Source: Bacillota bacterium (GTDB lineage: Bacteria > Bacillota > Bacilli > Desulfuribacillales > Desulfuribacillaceae). From it: DNA of 64,000 nt. The notes under the pieces were generated by a model. The model saw only the letters and a program-made list of their open reading frames with translations. It did no database searches and was not told where the DNA came from. Each line of letters starts with the position of its first letter. Within the stretch, counting starts at the first letter, position 1. Both the position numbers and the translations under genes were made by a program. Shown in pieces: positions 46,379 through 53,669 of this stretch. The DNA lies in the NCBI GenBank assembly GCA_023388635.1, contig JAEWFW010000020.1, positions 36,333 through 100,332 of the forward strand, written 5' to 3'.

Positions 46379-47263
46379 TTAGTCAGGTAAATTGCTTGCA
46401 AAATTACTATATATATCATAGACATGCTGCTCATAGTCTTTCACGTCTCTGATTAGTGGAAGATTGACAACCTTAGGCTCCCCTGCCCCCAACAACATAC
46501 CTGTCTGCAGCGATTGCATATCGGGAGTGATCTCCACGAAATGATCGTCAAACAACTCCGGGTTTAGCAGAGCCGCCGCGGCGAAGACATCCCACTTGTA
46601 TATGCCGGTGTGTCCGAATACATCTTTTTCCCTAGCAAACCAATATTGCGATGCACCGTGAAGCCATCTAAGGAATCGATCATCGCTGTTCTCTAATTCG
46701 TCAAACCGAGTTTTTTTGAACAAGGCGGCAAGACAGTGATTACCAGTGGCAATTTTTATCGAATGTCCATGCTGTAAAACATTATGTGCCGCTTCATAGT
46801 GGCATGAAAAATTCAGTTCATTGAGTATTTTATTGCCTATGACTAACGGTTGCGTAATACCACCCATAAGCGATATCTCAGAAACCTTGTCATAAAATGT
46901 GTCGTCGATCAACCAAGCATGGTACAGGTTTGTCAAAGATCCTGTCGCCAAAATCGATATTTCACCCGGGTGCTTATTGACAATTTGTACGAGGTATTCA
47001 GCAGCCTCACTCGTCTGCTGCTCCAGTGTTCCACCCTCTAGCACCGGAATATGTGCTTGCGCAATTTCTTTCATGAACCGGAGCGTGTTTGGGTATACCA
47101 CATCCAGGGATGAATTGCCAAACGTCGTCGTGATTCCTAAGACATCACAGTCGCCGCTGCCCAAAGCGTAAATGATCGCCAGCCCATCATCGATGTCGCA
47201 GCCTTCTACACCAAATGTATTGTCACAATCGATCAATATTTTTTTCGTAGCTGTATTTTTCAT
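46379..47263 (-). CDS. Divergent inosine/uridine-type nucleoside hydrolase
   Basis: Nucleoside hydrolases split the N-glycosidic bond of ribonucleosides into base and ribose. The fold is recognisable (TTTFGNSSLDVVYPNTLRFM, ISILATGSLTNL, ISLMGG, NELNFSCHYEAAHNVL). The usual N-terminal DTDPGxDDA is replaced by DCDNTFGVEGCDIDDGLA, keeping the Asp ligands with an insertion. The C-terminal His-Asp of classical enzymes appears as KWDVFAAA, with Trp at the His place. The start is uncertain: ATG 47263 or TTG 47290, the latter with GAGGG 9 bases upstream. It lies between the Fe-S protein and the YnjB-like gene. The substrate may be a modified nucleoside. Confidence 0.82.
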   Translation of the reverse strand: MKNTATKKILIDCDNTFGVEGCDIDDGLAIIYALGSGDCDVLGITTTFGNSSLDVVYPNTLRFMKEIAQAHIPVLEGGTLEQQTSEAAEYLVQIVNKHPGEISILATGSLTNLYHAWLIDDTFYDKVSEISLMGGITQPLVIGNKILNELNFSCHYEAAHNVLQHGHSIKIATGNHCLAALFKKTRFDELENSDDRFLRWLHGASQYWFAREKDVFGHTGIYKWDVFAAAALLNPELFDDHFVEITPDMQSLQTGMLLGAGEPKVVNLPLIRDVKDYEQHVYDIYSNFASNLPD

Positions 47264-47308
47264 AGCAATATAGGTCACTCCCTTCTTCAACGAAATTTAC
47301 CCTCACGA

Positions 47309-47361
47309 GGATAAGTGCGACTAAGATTCAGAAACTCCATCTGAATCAAAGTCTTACTTTA
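47309..47361. repeat. Dispersed inverted-repeat element, copy 3 (short form)
   Basis: The copy reads GGATAAGTGCGACTAAG, then a hairpin with arms GATTCAG and CTGAATC, then AAAGTCTTACTTTA. It supplies the last codons and stop of the Fe-S protein gene and lies ahead of the nucleoside hydrolase. Confidence 0.8.
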
Positions 47362-48323
47362 TGAATCGCCCTGTTGAACAGGGATGCGATACCTTTTGGC
47401 GGTTCCTCAGTTATGCTGAGCAGCTTACACACAATATGCTCTACCCTAGCGCCGGATTTTGCGATCATTCCTGAGCATGTAGCGCAATACGTATATATTT
47501 TTTCATGATTCCCTGAGAGAAATTGATCGCGCAATCCTTTTGCTAAATCAGGCTCCCGCACAGCGGCACATCCGCCTGCACCGCAGCATTGGATGCCCTC
47601 CAGCATGTTCAGTTGATTCTGCGGCATCATATCGGTGATTGAGCCGAATATTTCCTTGCTTGTTCGATCAGGACAAGGAGGAAATACTGTCATATCTGCC
47701 ATATCAACCTGTTCGATCATTTTGAGCTCGGTCATCTTTTCGTAAATGGTGGTGATTTTTACGGATAACCGGTCTTTTAAATGATAATAGCAATTGGGGC
47801 ATAGGACGACAATTTCTTCGATACCGAGCTTGTCAAACCGTTGATTCAGCCTGTCGATGATCACTTGCTCGTCGTCTTTAAGACCGAGTTCGCCTATCGG
47901 TTTCCCGCAACAGTCATAGGCTGTACTAATTCCGAAGTCCTCTTCGAATTTTCTCGACAGCGCCTCGGTCGTTTTCGGATAATAGGCAGTGAAATTACAT
48001 CCGGGAAATAATACCGTTTTCGTATGTGCATGTCTGTAATTTTTAAATAAATAATTCTTTTTTTCGACAATGACGGAAGTGTAGCCATTCTTGTGTAGAT
48101 TATGTCCATCGTCAATTAGTTGCCGGCGTAAATCCAGCGATAATTGCCGTCCGTCAAGATCCACAGGACATACCCTGCGACATTTCCCGCACAAAAAGCA
48201 AGAAAAGGCTAATTCCGGCATTTGGGAATAGTCTTTAATGTTAATCTGGTATTTACTTAAAAACACGCAGGAACTCGTGCATTTGCCGCATTCGATACAC
48301 TTATCGTATTGTTGTTTATCCAA
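47346..48323 (-). CDS. Fe-S protein with two 4Fe-4S sites and CCG domains (HdrD/GlpC-like)
   Basis: This 325-residue cytosolic redox protein has two N-terminal 4Fe-4S motifs (CIECGKCTSSC and CFLCGKCRRVCP) and two cysteine-rich CCG domains: YDCCGKPIGELG with CPNCYYHLKDR, then CCGAGGCAAVRE with CATCSGM. This is the layout of heterodisulfide-reductase subunit D, GlpC and LutA/GlcF-type subunits. No catalytic partner is encoded nearby, so it may act alone or with a membrane donor. The TTG at 48323 has AGGTGG 6 bases upstream. The last codons come from dispersed repeat copy 3. Confidence 0.88.
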   Translation of the reverse strand: MDKQQYDKCIECGKCTSSCVFLSKYQINIKDYSQMPELAFSCFLCGKCRRVCPVDLDGRQLSLDLRRQLIDDGHNLHKNGYTSVIVEKKNYLFKNYRHAHTKTVLFPGCNFTAYYPKTTEALSRKFEEDFGISTAYDCCGKPIGELGLKDDEQVIIDRLNQRFDKLGIEEIVVLCPNCYYHLKDRLSVKITTIYEKMTELKMIEQVDMADMTVFPPCPDRTSKEIFGSITDMMPQNQLNMLEGIQCCGAGGCAAVREPDLAKGLRDQFLSGNHEKIYTYCATCSGMIAKSGARVEHIVCKLLSITEEPPKGIASLFNRAIHKVRL

Positions 48324-48363
48324 AACGAACCACCTATCCAATCAGACATGTTAATCGTACATA

Positions 48364-49041
48364 CTAATCGTCACGATACATCTTGGCGATCAGTTCTATA
48401 TCTTTGCCTCTGCGGTACATATGCTGCAGAATCTGCATTCTGATCATCGTTTTGAGCCTGCCGTGCTTCAAGAATCTTCTTTCAGACGTTATGATCTTAG
48501 CAGCCGCTAGACCTATTTTTTGACGGTTGTGTTTAATCGTCAATGACAATTGATAATCTTCCATTAAAGGAATCGCCGCAAACATTCCGATTTCCATAAA
48601 ATATGCTTTCTTAATAAAAATACCTTGATCGCCGAATGCGATATTTCGCAGCTTCACCCGGAGATTCGACATCCATGCACAGATCGCCATTAGCGGACTT
48701 TTACTTGCGAACTGAATTGGAAAGCAACCGACCTGATACTGCGACATAACCTGCTCGATTTGCATCAGTGCATTTTCTGGAAGAATACTGTCGGCATGGA
48801 GAAAGAACAAAACATCGCCTTTGGCGAGTGTCGCACCGTAATTCATCTGACAGCTTCTGCCCTTTTCCGGAGATTTCACCACTGGAAAATCCTTGGCGAT
48901 CATGTCCGGTGTGCCATCGGTGCTTCCACCATCGACAAATATCACTTCGAACGTGCCTTGAAGTTGTTTTAGATTACCGACTAGCCCTTCAATGCAAGTA
49001 CTTTCATTATATACAGGAATTATGATCGAAACTGTATGCAT
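48364..49041 (-). CDS. TIGR04283-type family 2 glycosyltransferase
   Basis: This 225-residue GT2 enzyme has VSIIIPVYNESTCIEGLV, the nucleotide-binding VDGGSTDGT, the metal-binding LHADSILP (in place of DxD) and the family-specific AFGDQGIFIKKAYFMEIGMF...PLMEDYQLS followed by TSERRFLKHG. These features match the family called transferase 2, rSAM/selenodomain-associated. The ATG at 49041 lies one base after the stop of the kinase-like gene, with AGGTGG upstream. It probably transfers a sugar in a soluble pathway, together with the TIGR04282-type protein encoded two genes upstream. Confidence 0.87.
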   Translation of the reverse strand: MHTVSIIIPVYNESTCIEGLVGNLKQLQGTFEVIFVDGGSTDGTPDMIAKDFPVVKSPEKGRSCQMNYGATLAKGDVLFFLHADSILPENALMQIEQVMSQYQVGCFPIQFASKSPLMAICAWMSNLRVKLRNIAFGDQGIFIKKAYFMEIGMFAAIPLMEDYQLSLTIKHNRQKIGLAAAKIITSERRFLKHGRLKTMIRMQILQHMYRRGKDIELIAKMYRDD

Positions 49042-49042
49042 A

Positions 49043-50044
49043 TCATCCACCTAAATAATCATTTCGAATGCGTTCGAGAAACTCTGGCGACAAGTACGTC
49101 TGTATTTTGTCATACGTAAATTGATTCCTAATCGGGCGCTCGGGATTTTGGTACTCCACCCAAGCCATTGCGCACCAGGTGATTCCCCGGAGGCAGGTCA
49201 TGGTGAAATACGGGAGTGTGTCCCGCCATAATAATTCTGGGTCGGCATATTGATGGGAGTATTGACTGTACATTTCAATAAACATCTGTATTTCCTGCCG
49301 ATCGAGAATCGTATCTGTCTTCCAAAATGTCGTCGTCGGCGCAAGAAAATGTCCCAAATCTTGTCCTACATAGGCAAACAGCGGTTTCTCCCAGTCAACG
49401 AGATAATTGTCTTTTCCTGGTCCATTAATCAGAAAATTCCCTGAGTTCAACTCTGTATTGATCATGCAGCGGCTTCCCGTATGGCACTCACCTTCTATAA
49501 TACGCTTCCCGCGTTCCAGCAATTCGACAATCATTGTTTTCGTGTCTGCTGAGCCCAAGTTCGATTGTAAATATACCTTTGCCATTTCGTGACATTCATT
49601 GAGTATTGCCGCAAGAGGGCTTTCAGGCTGCAACAAGTGATGCTGCTCGCCGATTGGTAAATTGTGAATATCAGCCAAGCAACCTGCTGCAATATCCAAG
49701 TCTGTCTCGTATTTCAGTGCACGCCCCGGAAGGTACTGCATCACCAGAAATCCGTAAGGTATCATTGATCTCGTGTCATCGACATATACAGCAGAAGGCG
49801 TTCTACCGGATTTTTCAAGTAATTTTAAAGCATCGTATTCGTATTGGATCTGATGATTGAGATGCATCTGACTGCCGGTCGTAATCCGCAAAACGAGCTT
49901 TTCAGCGGTCAGCGGATGTATAAACCAATAATTGATATTGTACTCCCCTTGTCCTAAAAGCTGAAACTCGATGGCACTTCCCGGATTTATACCGAGCGCA
50001 CGGCAAAAGCTATCGGATGTCAAAATGTTGTTGATATTCATCAT
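49043..50044 (-). CDS. Aminoglycoside-phosphotransferase-fold protein with altered catalytic loop
   Basis: This 333-residue protein has the APH/choline-kinase fold: an N-lobe with KLVLRITTGSQ and YEYDALKLLEKSG, then the C-lobe. The catalytic loop is NTELNSGNFLI where most relatives have HGDLHxGN, so the His is Asn and the catalytic Asp is Glu; the metal-binding LVDWEKP is intact. The segment LAPTTTFWKTD also looks family-specific. The start at 50044 or 50041 follows GGGAAATAGG; the longer frame runs into the previous gene. It probably phosphorylates a sugar or small alcohol, if active. Confidence 0.82.
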   Translation of the reverse strand: MMNINNILTSDSFCRALGINPGSAIEFQLLGQGEYNINYWFIHPLTAEKLVLRITTGSQMHLNHQIQYEYDALKLLEKSGRTPSAVYVDDTRSMIPYGFLVMQYLPGRALKYETDLDIAAGCLADIHNLPIGEQHHLLQPESPLAAILNECHEMAKVYLQSNLGSADTKTMIVELLERGKRIIEGECHTGSRCMINTELNSGNFLINGPGKDNYLVDWEKPLFAYVGQDLGHFLAPTTTFWKTDTILDRQEIQMFIEMYSQYSHQYADPELLWRDTLPYFTMTCLRGITWCAMAWVEYQNPERPIRNQFTYDKIQTYLSPEFLERIRNDYLGG

Positions 50045-50057
50045 ACCTATTTCCCTT

Positions 50058-50717
50058 CTACAACTTTCCAATCCTTGAAAGAGTTTTTCGCGTTTGTCGG
50101 CATTGATACGATCCGTCCACTCGGAGTAGCTCCACAAGTTTAAGTAAATCGTCCTTTTCATCAATGTCGAACAGCAGATTGCCTATACCACACGTTTTGC
50201 CGGCATCGTCAATTGCCTGCAGCGTATTTTGCATGACTGTCGGTGTACTGTATTGTATCTGAAATATCTGCTCACAGGGTTGTTTCATACCGATCAAATA
50301 GTATCCACCATCTTCTGTCGGCGCCAACACGACATCTCGCTCTTCCAGTATCGTAAAAGCTGCTTCCATATCCTCGTGACTAATCAGTGGAATATCACTG
50401 CCGATCAACAAACAACATTCGTAATCATTGAGTGCATCGACAATCGACATATGCATTCTATCTCCGAGTCGTTCGCCCCTTTGGGGCATAAACATCGCCT
50501 CTTCGTCTACCAACCTCTGCAAATCGTCAAGATCTCCATTGGGCTCATAACTGATAATGATATCTGCATCGACGTTTCGCAGCGTATCGTACATATCACT
50601 GATAAACGCTTTATGAAGCTCACAGCATTCATGTTCATTTAAAAACGGCTGCAATCTCGTCTTTGTATAACCGGGTATGGGTATTCTCGTAAATAAAATA
50701 ACCGCCCTTTTCTGCAT
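50058..50717 (-). CDS. TIGR04282/DUF2064 nucleotidyltransferase-like protein
   Basis: This 219-residue protein has a GT-A/nucleotidyltransferase fold: VILFTRIPIPGYTKTRLQP at the N-terminus, LLIGSDIPLISHEDME, VLAPTEDGGYYLIGMK and the C-terminal LLFDIDEKDDLLKL. These are the motifs of the family named transferase 1, rSAM/selenodomain-associated, related to CofC. The ATG at 50717 has AGGAG 6 bases upstream. It lies 13 bases before the kinase-like gene and close to the TIGR04283 gene, the standard pairing. It could activate a phosphosugar with a nucleotide. Confidence 0.88.
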   Translation of the reverse strand: MQKRAVILFTRIPIPGYTKTRLQPFLNEHECCELHKAFISDMYDTLRNVDADIIISYEPNGDLDDLQRLVDEEAMFMPQRGERLGDRMHMSIVDALNDYECCLLIGSDIPLISHEDMEAAFTILEERDVVLAPTEDGGYYLIGMKQPCEQIFQIQYSTPTVMQNTLQAIDDAGKTCGIGNLLFDIDEKDDLLKLVELLRVDGSYQCRQTRKTLSRIGKL

Positions 50718-50794
50718 ATGCATCTCCTAATTGTAAATAGTCTCCGTATCTTTAATTCGTAACCCACGGCTACCTTTTAAACTATTAAATAGCT

Positions 50795-51469
50795 TTACGT
50801 AGTGACTATTTTTTTATATACGCGTTTCATGTAACTACTCAGGAATATGAGCAACACGCTTATGACTGCGGCAAGCACCAAAAGTTCAAACCTAGCTGCT
50901 GAATCAATAATACCGGCAGTTATTAAAGTAAATAATAATACACCGGGTGTCATAAAGACAAATGTAGCAACTGTATATGTCACGATTCCCACATCTGTGA
51001 TACCATAAGCAAAGTTCTGTAAATTAAACGGGAAGAACGGGAGTAATCTCGTAATCATCAGCAAAATAATCGCATTTTCCGTCTTGTCTGAAAAAAGAAT
51101 TTTGCTTATATATTTGTTTTTCATGATCACAGGTTTCATCGCATCTTTTAGAAAATATCTGCCAGCGATAAACGCCAACACAGCACCTAACGTCGTACCG
51201 ATCAGGCAAAAAAAGCTGCCGAACCACGGTCCGAACATCACCCCTGCAAGCACGGCAAATGTGATTCCTGGCAAAGCAAGGACTGCACATGCCACTGCCG
51301 TAAAAAGTATATACATCACAACTGCCAAGGGATAATTCTTGTCGACAAGTTCTTGTACATAGCCTAACCCATCTTCTTGTAACAAAAAAGTCCCCCAGCC
51401 AAATTGATGATTCAATATGAAAAGCAAAAATAGTATGGTTAAAAATACGTATAATTTTTTATGCTTCAT
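50795..51469 (-). CDS. TVP38/TMEM64 family membrane protein B
   Basis: This 224-residue membrane protein has about six hydrophobic segments and the SNARE-associated (VTT/DedA-like) core: ALPGITFAVLAGVMFGPWFGSFFCLIGTTLGAVLAFIAGRY, then ITRLLPFFPFNLQNFAYGIT. TVP38 proteins are related to eukaryotic lipid scramblases and E. coli YdjX/YdjZ; the exact function is unsettled. ATG 51469 overlaps the end of the paralogue by 11 bases (ATGAAGCATAA), so the two are translated together. Confidence 0.9.
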   Translation of the reverse strand: MKHKKLYVFLTILFLLFILNHQFGWGTFLLQEDGLGYVQELVDKNYPLAVVMYILFTAVACAVLALPGITFAVLAGVMFGPWFGSFFCLIGTTLGAVLAFIAGRYFLKDAMKPVIMKNKYISKILFSDKTENAIILLMITRLLPFFPFNLQNFAYGITDVGIVTYTVATFVFMTPGVLLFTLITAGIIDSAARFELLVLAAVISVLLIFLSSYMKRVYKKIVTT

Positions 51470-52163
51470 TTTTCAAATCCGATTTCTGGTTCCGAGAAAT
51501 GTAAATTTGACGTAATAAGACGACCAATACGGAAAGAGCAAATAGAATCAATAATGCCATGACAAATAGCTGTGCCCCTCCACTGAGCATGCCCCCGACA
51601 TAAGAATATATAATTGTCGCAGGAAGCTGCCCAATTCCTGTCGCAACGAAAAAAGCCCAGAACCGCATAGATGTCAGCCCGGCGGCGTAACTTACGATGT
51701 CAAATGAAATAAACGGCAATAACCGCGCTATTAATATAGAATGCTTCCCGTATTTATCAAAAAAACTGTCAATCTGTTGTAAGCCCGCTTTGCTCGTAAG
51801 CTTCTCAATAATGTCTCTGCCTAAAATACGAGCGACGAAGAAACAGAGTACAGCCCCCAGCATCGCACTACTCCAAGACAGAATCGCTCCCTGCCACCAT
51901 CCAAAAAGGTTGGCATTCGCAAAGGTAATCAGAAATGCCGGCAACGGCGCTAACAATGACTGTAATACCATCAGTCCGGCGGAAACAAGCATCGCGTACA
52001 TTCCGTACTGCTCAATAAAGCCGCGAACGACCGAGAAGTCACCTGTGGCAAACATAGCAATAATATTATTGATAAATCCGTTGACTGTTTGGTTCGTAAA
52101 ATAAACTACAACAGCTAATATAATAATGAAAAGTAATAGCAGTTTAGAAACATATTTCTTCAA
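51459..52163 (-). CDS. TVP38/TMEM64 family membrane protein A
   Basis: This 234-residue paralogue has an N-terminal hydrophobic segment, a short extracellular region and the TVP38 core: APLPAFLITFANANLFGWWQGAILSWSSAMLGAVLCFFVARILGRD, then IARLLPFISFDIVSYAAGLT. The start is TTG 52163, preceded by GAGGAGGT 6 bases away. The E. coli ydjX and ydjZ genes also flank a Fe-S protein gene upstream of ynjABCDE; here the two TVP38 genes are adjacent. A hetero-oligomer is plausible. Confidence 0.9.
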   Translation of the reverse strand: MKKYVSKLLLLFIIILAVVVYFTNQTVNGFINNIIAMFATGDFSVVRGFIEQYGMYAMLVSAGLMVLQSLLAPLPAFLITFANANLFGWWQGAILSWSSAMLGAVLCFFVARILGRDIIEKLTSKAGLQQIDSFFDKYGKHSILIARLLPFISFDIVSYAAGLTSMRFWAFFVATGIGQLPATIIYSYVGGMLSGGAQLFVMALLILFALSVLVVLLRQIYISRNQKSDLKNEA

Positions 52164-52195
52164 TCGTTTACCTCCTCTAGCAGGTAAAATGAGGA

Positions 52196-52220
52196 CCACC
52201 TGTGACCTAAGTACAGGTGG
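52196..52220 (-). terminator. Stem-loop between the rhodanese lipoprotein and TVP38 genes
   Basis: CCACCTGT and ACAGGTGG form a perfect 8-bp stem. The following minus-strand sequence (CCTCATTTTACC) has only a short T-run, so termination may be partial and the downstream cluster may still be transcribed. Confidence 0.5.
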
Positions 52221-52252
52221 CTCTTATGTTTGTCCATGCTTTATTATAAATA

Positions 52253-52816
52253 TTATTCTACAAGACTTTTGAAGTCAGCTCCTGCGCCTTCCCAAGCTTT
52301 CATACCGCCTTCAAGTGTGTAAATGTTACTGCCTGCAACGCCCATTTCTAAAAGTAAATCTGTACCTTTTTGAGCATATGTTTTACCGGAATAGCACACG
52401 AGAACGTATTTGCTGTCAGGAGTTCCTGTTTCGCTGCCCACTGCTTCATTAAGCGCCGCTTTAAGGTTGGTAATACCGGATTGATCATCGCCGTTTTTAG
52501 CAGCATCTAAATCCGCCGTATATGAACCTTTGATGTGACCTTTATTATAATCTTCTAATTTTCTTACGTCGACAACGACATATCCATTAGCAGCAGCATC
52601 AATATCCGCTTTCAAATCTTCTATTTTAAGATATTGCATCTCTCCAGGAGCAGGTGCTGGAGCTGGCTCTGGAGTCGGTGCTGGTTCTGATGAACCTGGA
52701 GCCGGACTTGGAGCAGGTGCTGGAGTTGGTGCTGGTGCAGAAGATGATCCGCATGCAGCCAATAAGGTAACTGCTAACATTAGAGTAACAACGAGTAAAC
52801 TTAACTTTCTTTTCAT
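52253..52816 (-). CDS. Rhodanese-domain lipoprotein with Pro/Ala linker
   Basis: This 187-residue exported lipoprotein has lipobox TLLAAC (Cys 22), a Pro/Ala-rich linker of PAP repeats (residues 27-58) and one rhodanese domain with YVVVDVRKLEDYNKGHIKGS and the catalytic loop VLVCYSGKTYAQ (Cys around 141). Rhodaneses carry sulfur, or sometimes selenium, as a persulfide. A good sigma-A promoter lies upstream, so this is the first gene of the leftward cluster. E. coli ynjE, also a rhodanese, closes the ynj operon. Confidence 0.92.
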   Translation of the reverse strand: MKRKLSLLVVTLMLAVTLLAACGSSSAPAPTPAPAPSPAPGSSEPAPTPEPAPAPAPGEMQYLKIEDLKADIDAAANGYVVVDVRKLEDYNKGHIKGSYTADLDAAKNGDDQSGITNLKAALNEAVGSETGTPDSKYVLVCYSGKTYAQKGTDLLLEMGVAGSNIYTLEGGMKAWEGAGADFKSLVE

Positions 52817-52892
52817 GATTTTTCCCCCATTTTTTTATTTTAGGTCGCTCAGTCTATAAGCTTTTCTTATGACTAGTTAAAGCAACACTTTC

Positions 52893-52921
52893 ATTATAGT
52901 ACTTTTTCACAAGCTTGCCAA
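52893..52921 (-). promoter_or_regulatory. Sigma-A promoter of the rhodanese/TVP38/Ynj cluster
   Basis: TTGGCA (52921-52916) and TATAAT (52898-52893) are separated by 17 bp on the minus strand, 77 bp before the lipoprotein start. No comparably strong promoter was seen within the cluster. Confidence 0.8.
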
Positions 52922-53201
52922 GACATTTTGATCAACAAAAATTATATATAACATCATTTTTTCTTATATATGATATATAATCATCCGCTCATGCTGCCGT
53001 TTCTATTATATACTGTTCTTATAATTGCATTGGTACAAATACTTCAATATCAAAATTTCTAAAAATTTTTCTTATAAGGAAATCAAAATGCTGCCATTGA
53101 TCCTCTAATATAGGAGAGAATTGATTGTTTTAAATAGAAACTGATTTTTTTAATAAGAGATACATCAAGTATATCGAACGCAGAAAGGAGCGGATGCCAA
53201 T
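52922..53201. other. AT-rich intergenic region between divergent units
   Basis: I see no gene here. The right part must hold the promoter of the sigma factor gene at 53202. A GAAACT near 53140 recalls ECF -35 elements, but no convincing -10 was found. AGAAAGGAG precedes the start codon. Confidence 0.4.
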
Positions 53202-53666
53202 ATGAATCACGATGAATTTGCCGCTCGAACGGAGTCCTTGAAAAGCCGCCTCTATCGGACGGCGTTGTTATATGTAGGTAACGAAACTGTCGCCATTGAC
53301 GCTGTCGGCGAGTCAATTTATTTAGCTTTGCGATCATTGCGACAGTTGCGCCAGCCGGAATACTTCGACACATGGATCACGCGAATTCTAATCAACCAGT
53401 GCAAAAAATTACTGCGTCACAAGCAACGCGAACAACTGTGGCAGACAATTCCTGAGACGGCATGTGACCAGTATGATGCCCTCCCCTTAAAAGAAGCAAT
53501 CCATAGCTTGCCGCAAGAGCTGAAAGAGGTCGTAATACTGCGATATTTCACAGGCTTCACCCTAGCACAGACTGCACAGAGCCTTGAAATTCCCCAAGGA
53601 ACTGTCGTCACTAGACAACGACGTGCACTGCGTCTGCTAAAACTCGAACTTTCGGAGGAGGAATAA
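53202..53666 (+). CDS. ECF-type RNA polymerase sigma factor
   Basis: This 154-residue sigma-70 family protein has only regions 2 and 4. Region 2 starts LKSRLYRTALLYVGNETVAIDAVGESIYLAL, and region 4 is LPQELKEVVILRYFTGFTLAQTAQSLEIPQGTVVTRQRRAL. AAAGGAG precedes the ATG. The following DUF4179 gene starts 3 bp after the stop, the usual arrangement for a sigma factor and its membrane anti-sigma. The stimulus is unknown. Confidence 0.9.
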   Translation: MNHDEFAARTESLKSRLYRTALLYVGNETVAIDAVGESIYLALRSLRQLRQPEYFDTWITRILINQCKKLLRHKQREQLWQTIPETACDQYDALPLKEAIHSLPQELKEVVILRYFTGFTLAQTAQSLEIPQGTVVTRQRRALRLLKLELSEEE

Positions 53667-53669
53667 TCA

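Noticed and set aside
52640..52740. Pro/Ala repeat of the rhodanese lipoprotein considered as a mobile or phase-variable repeat
   Set aside because: It is a normal degenerate linker between lipid anchor and domain, with codon variation and no slippage-prone homopolymer.
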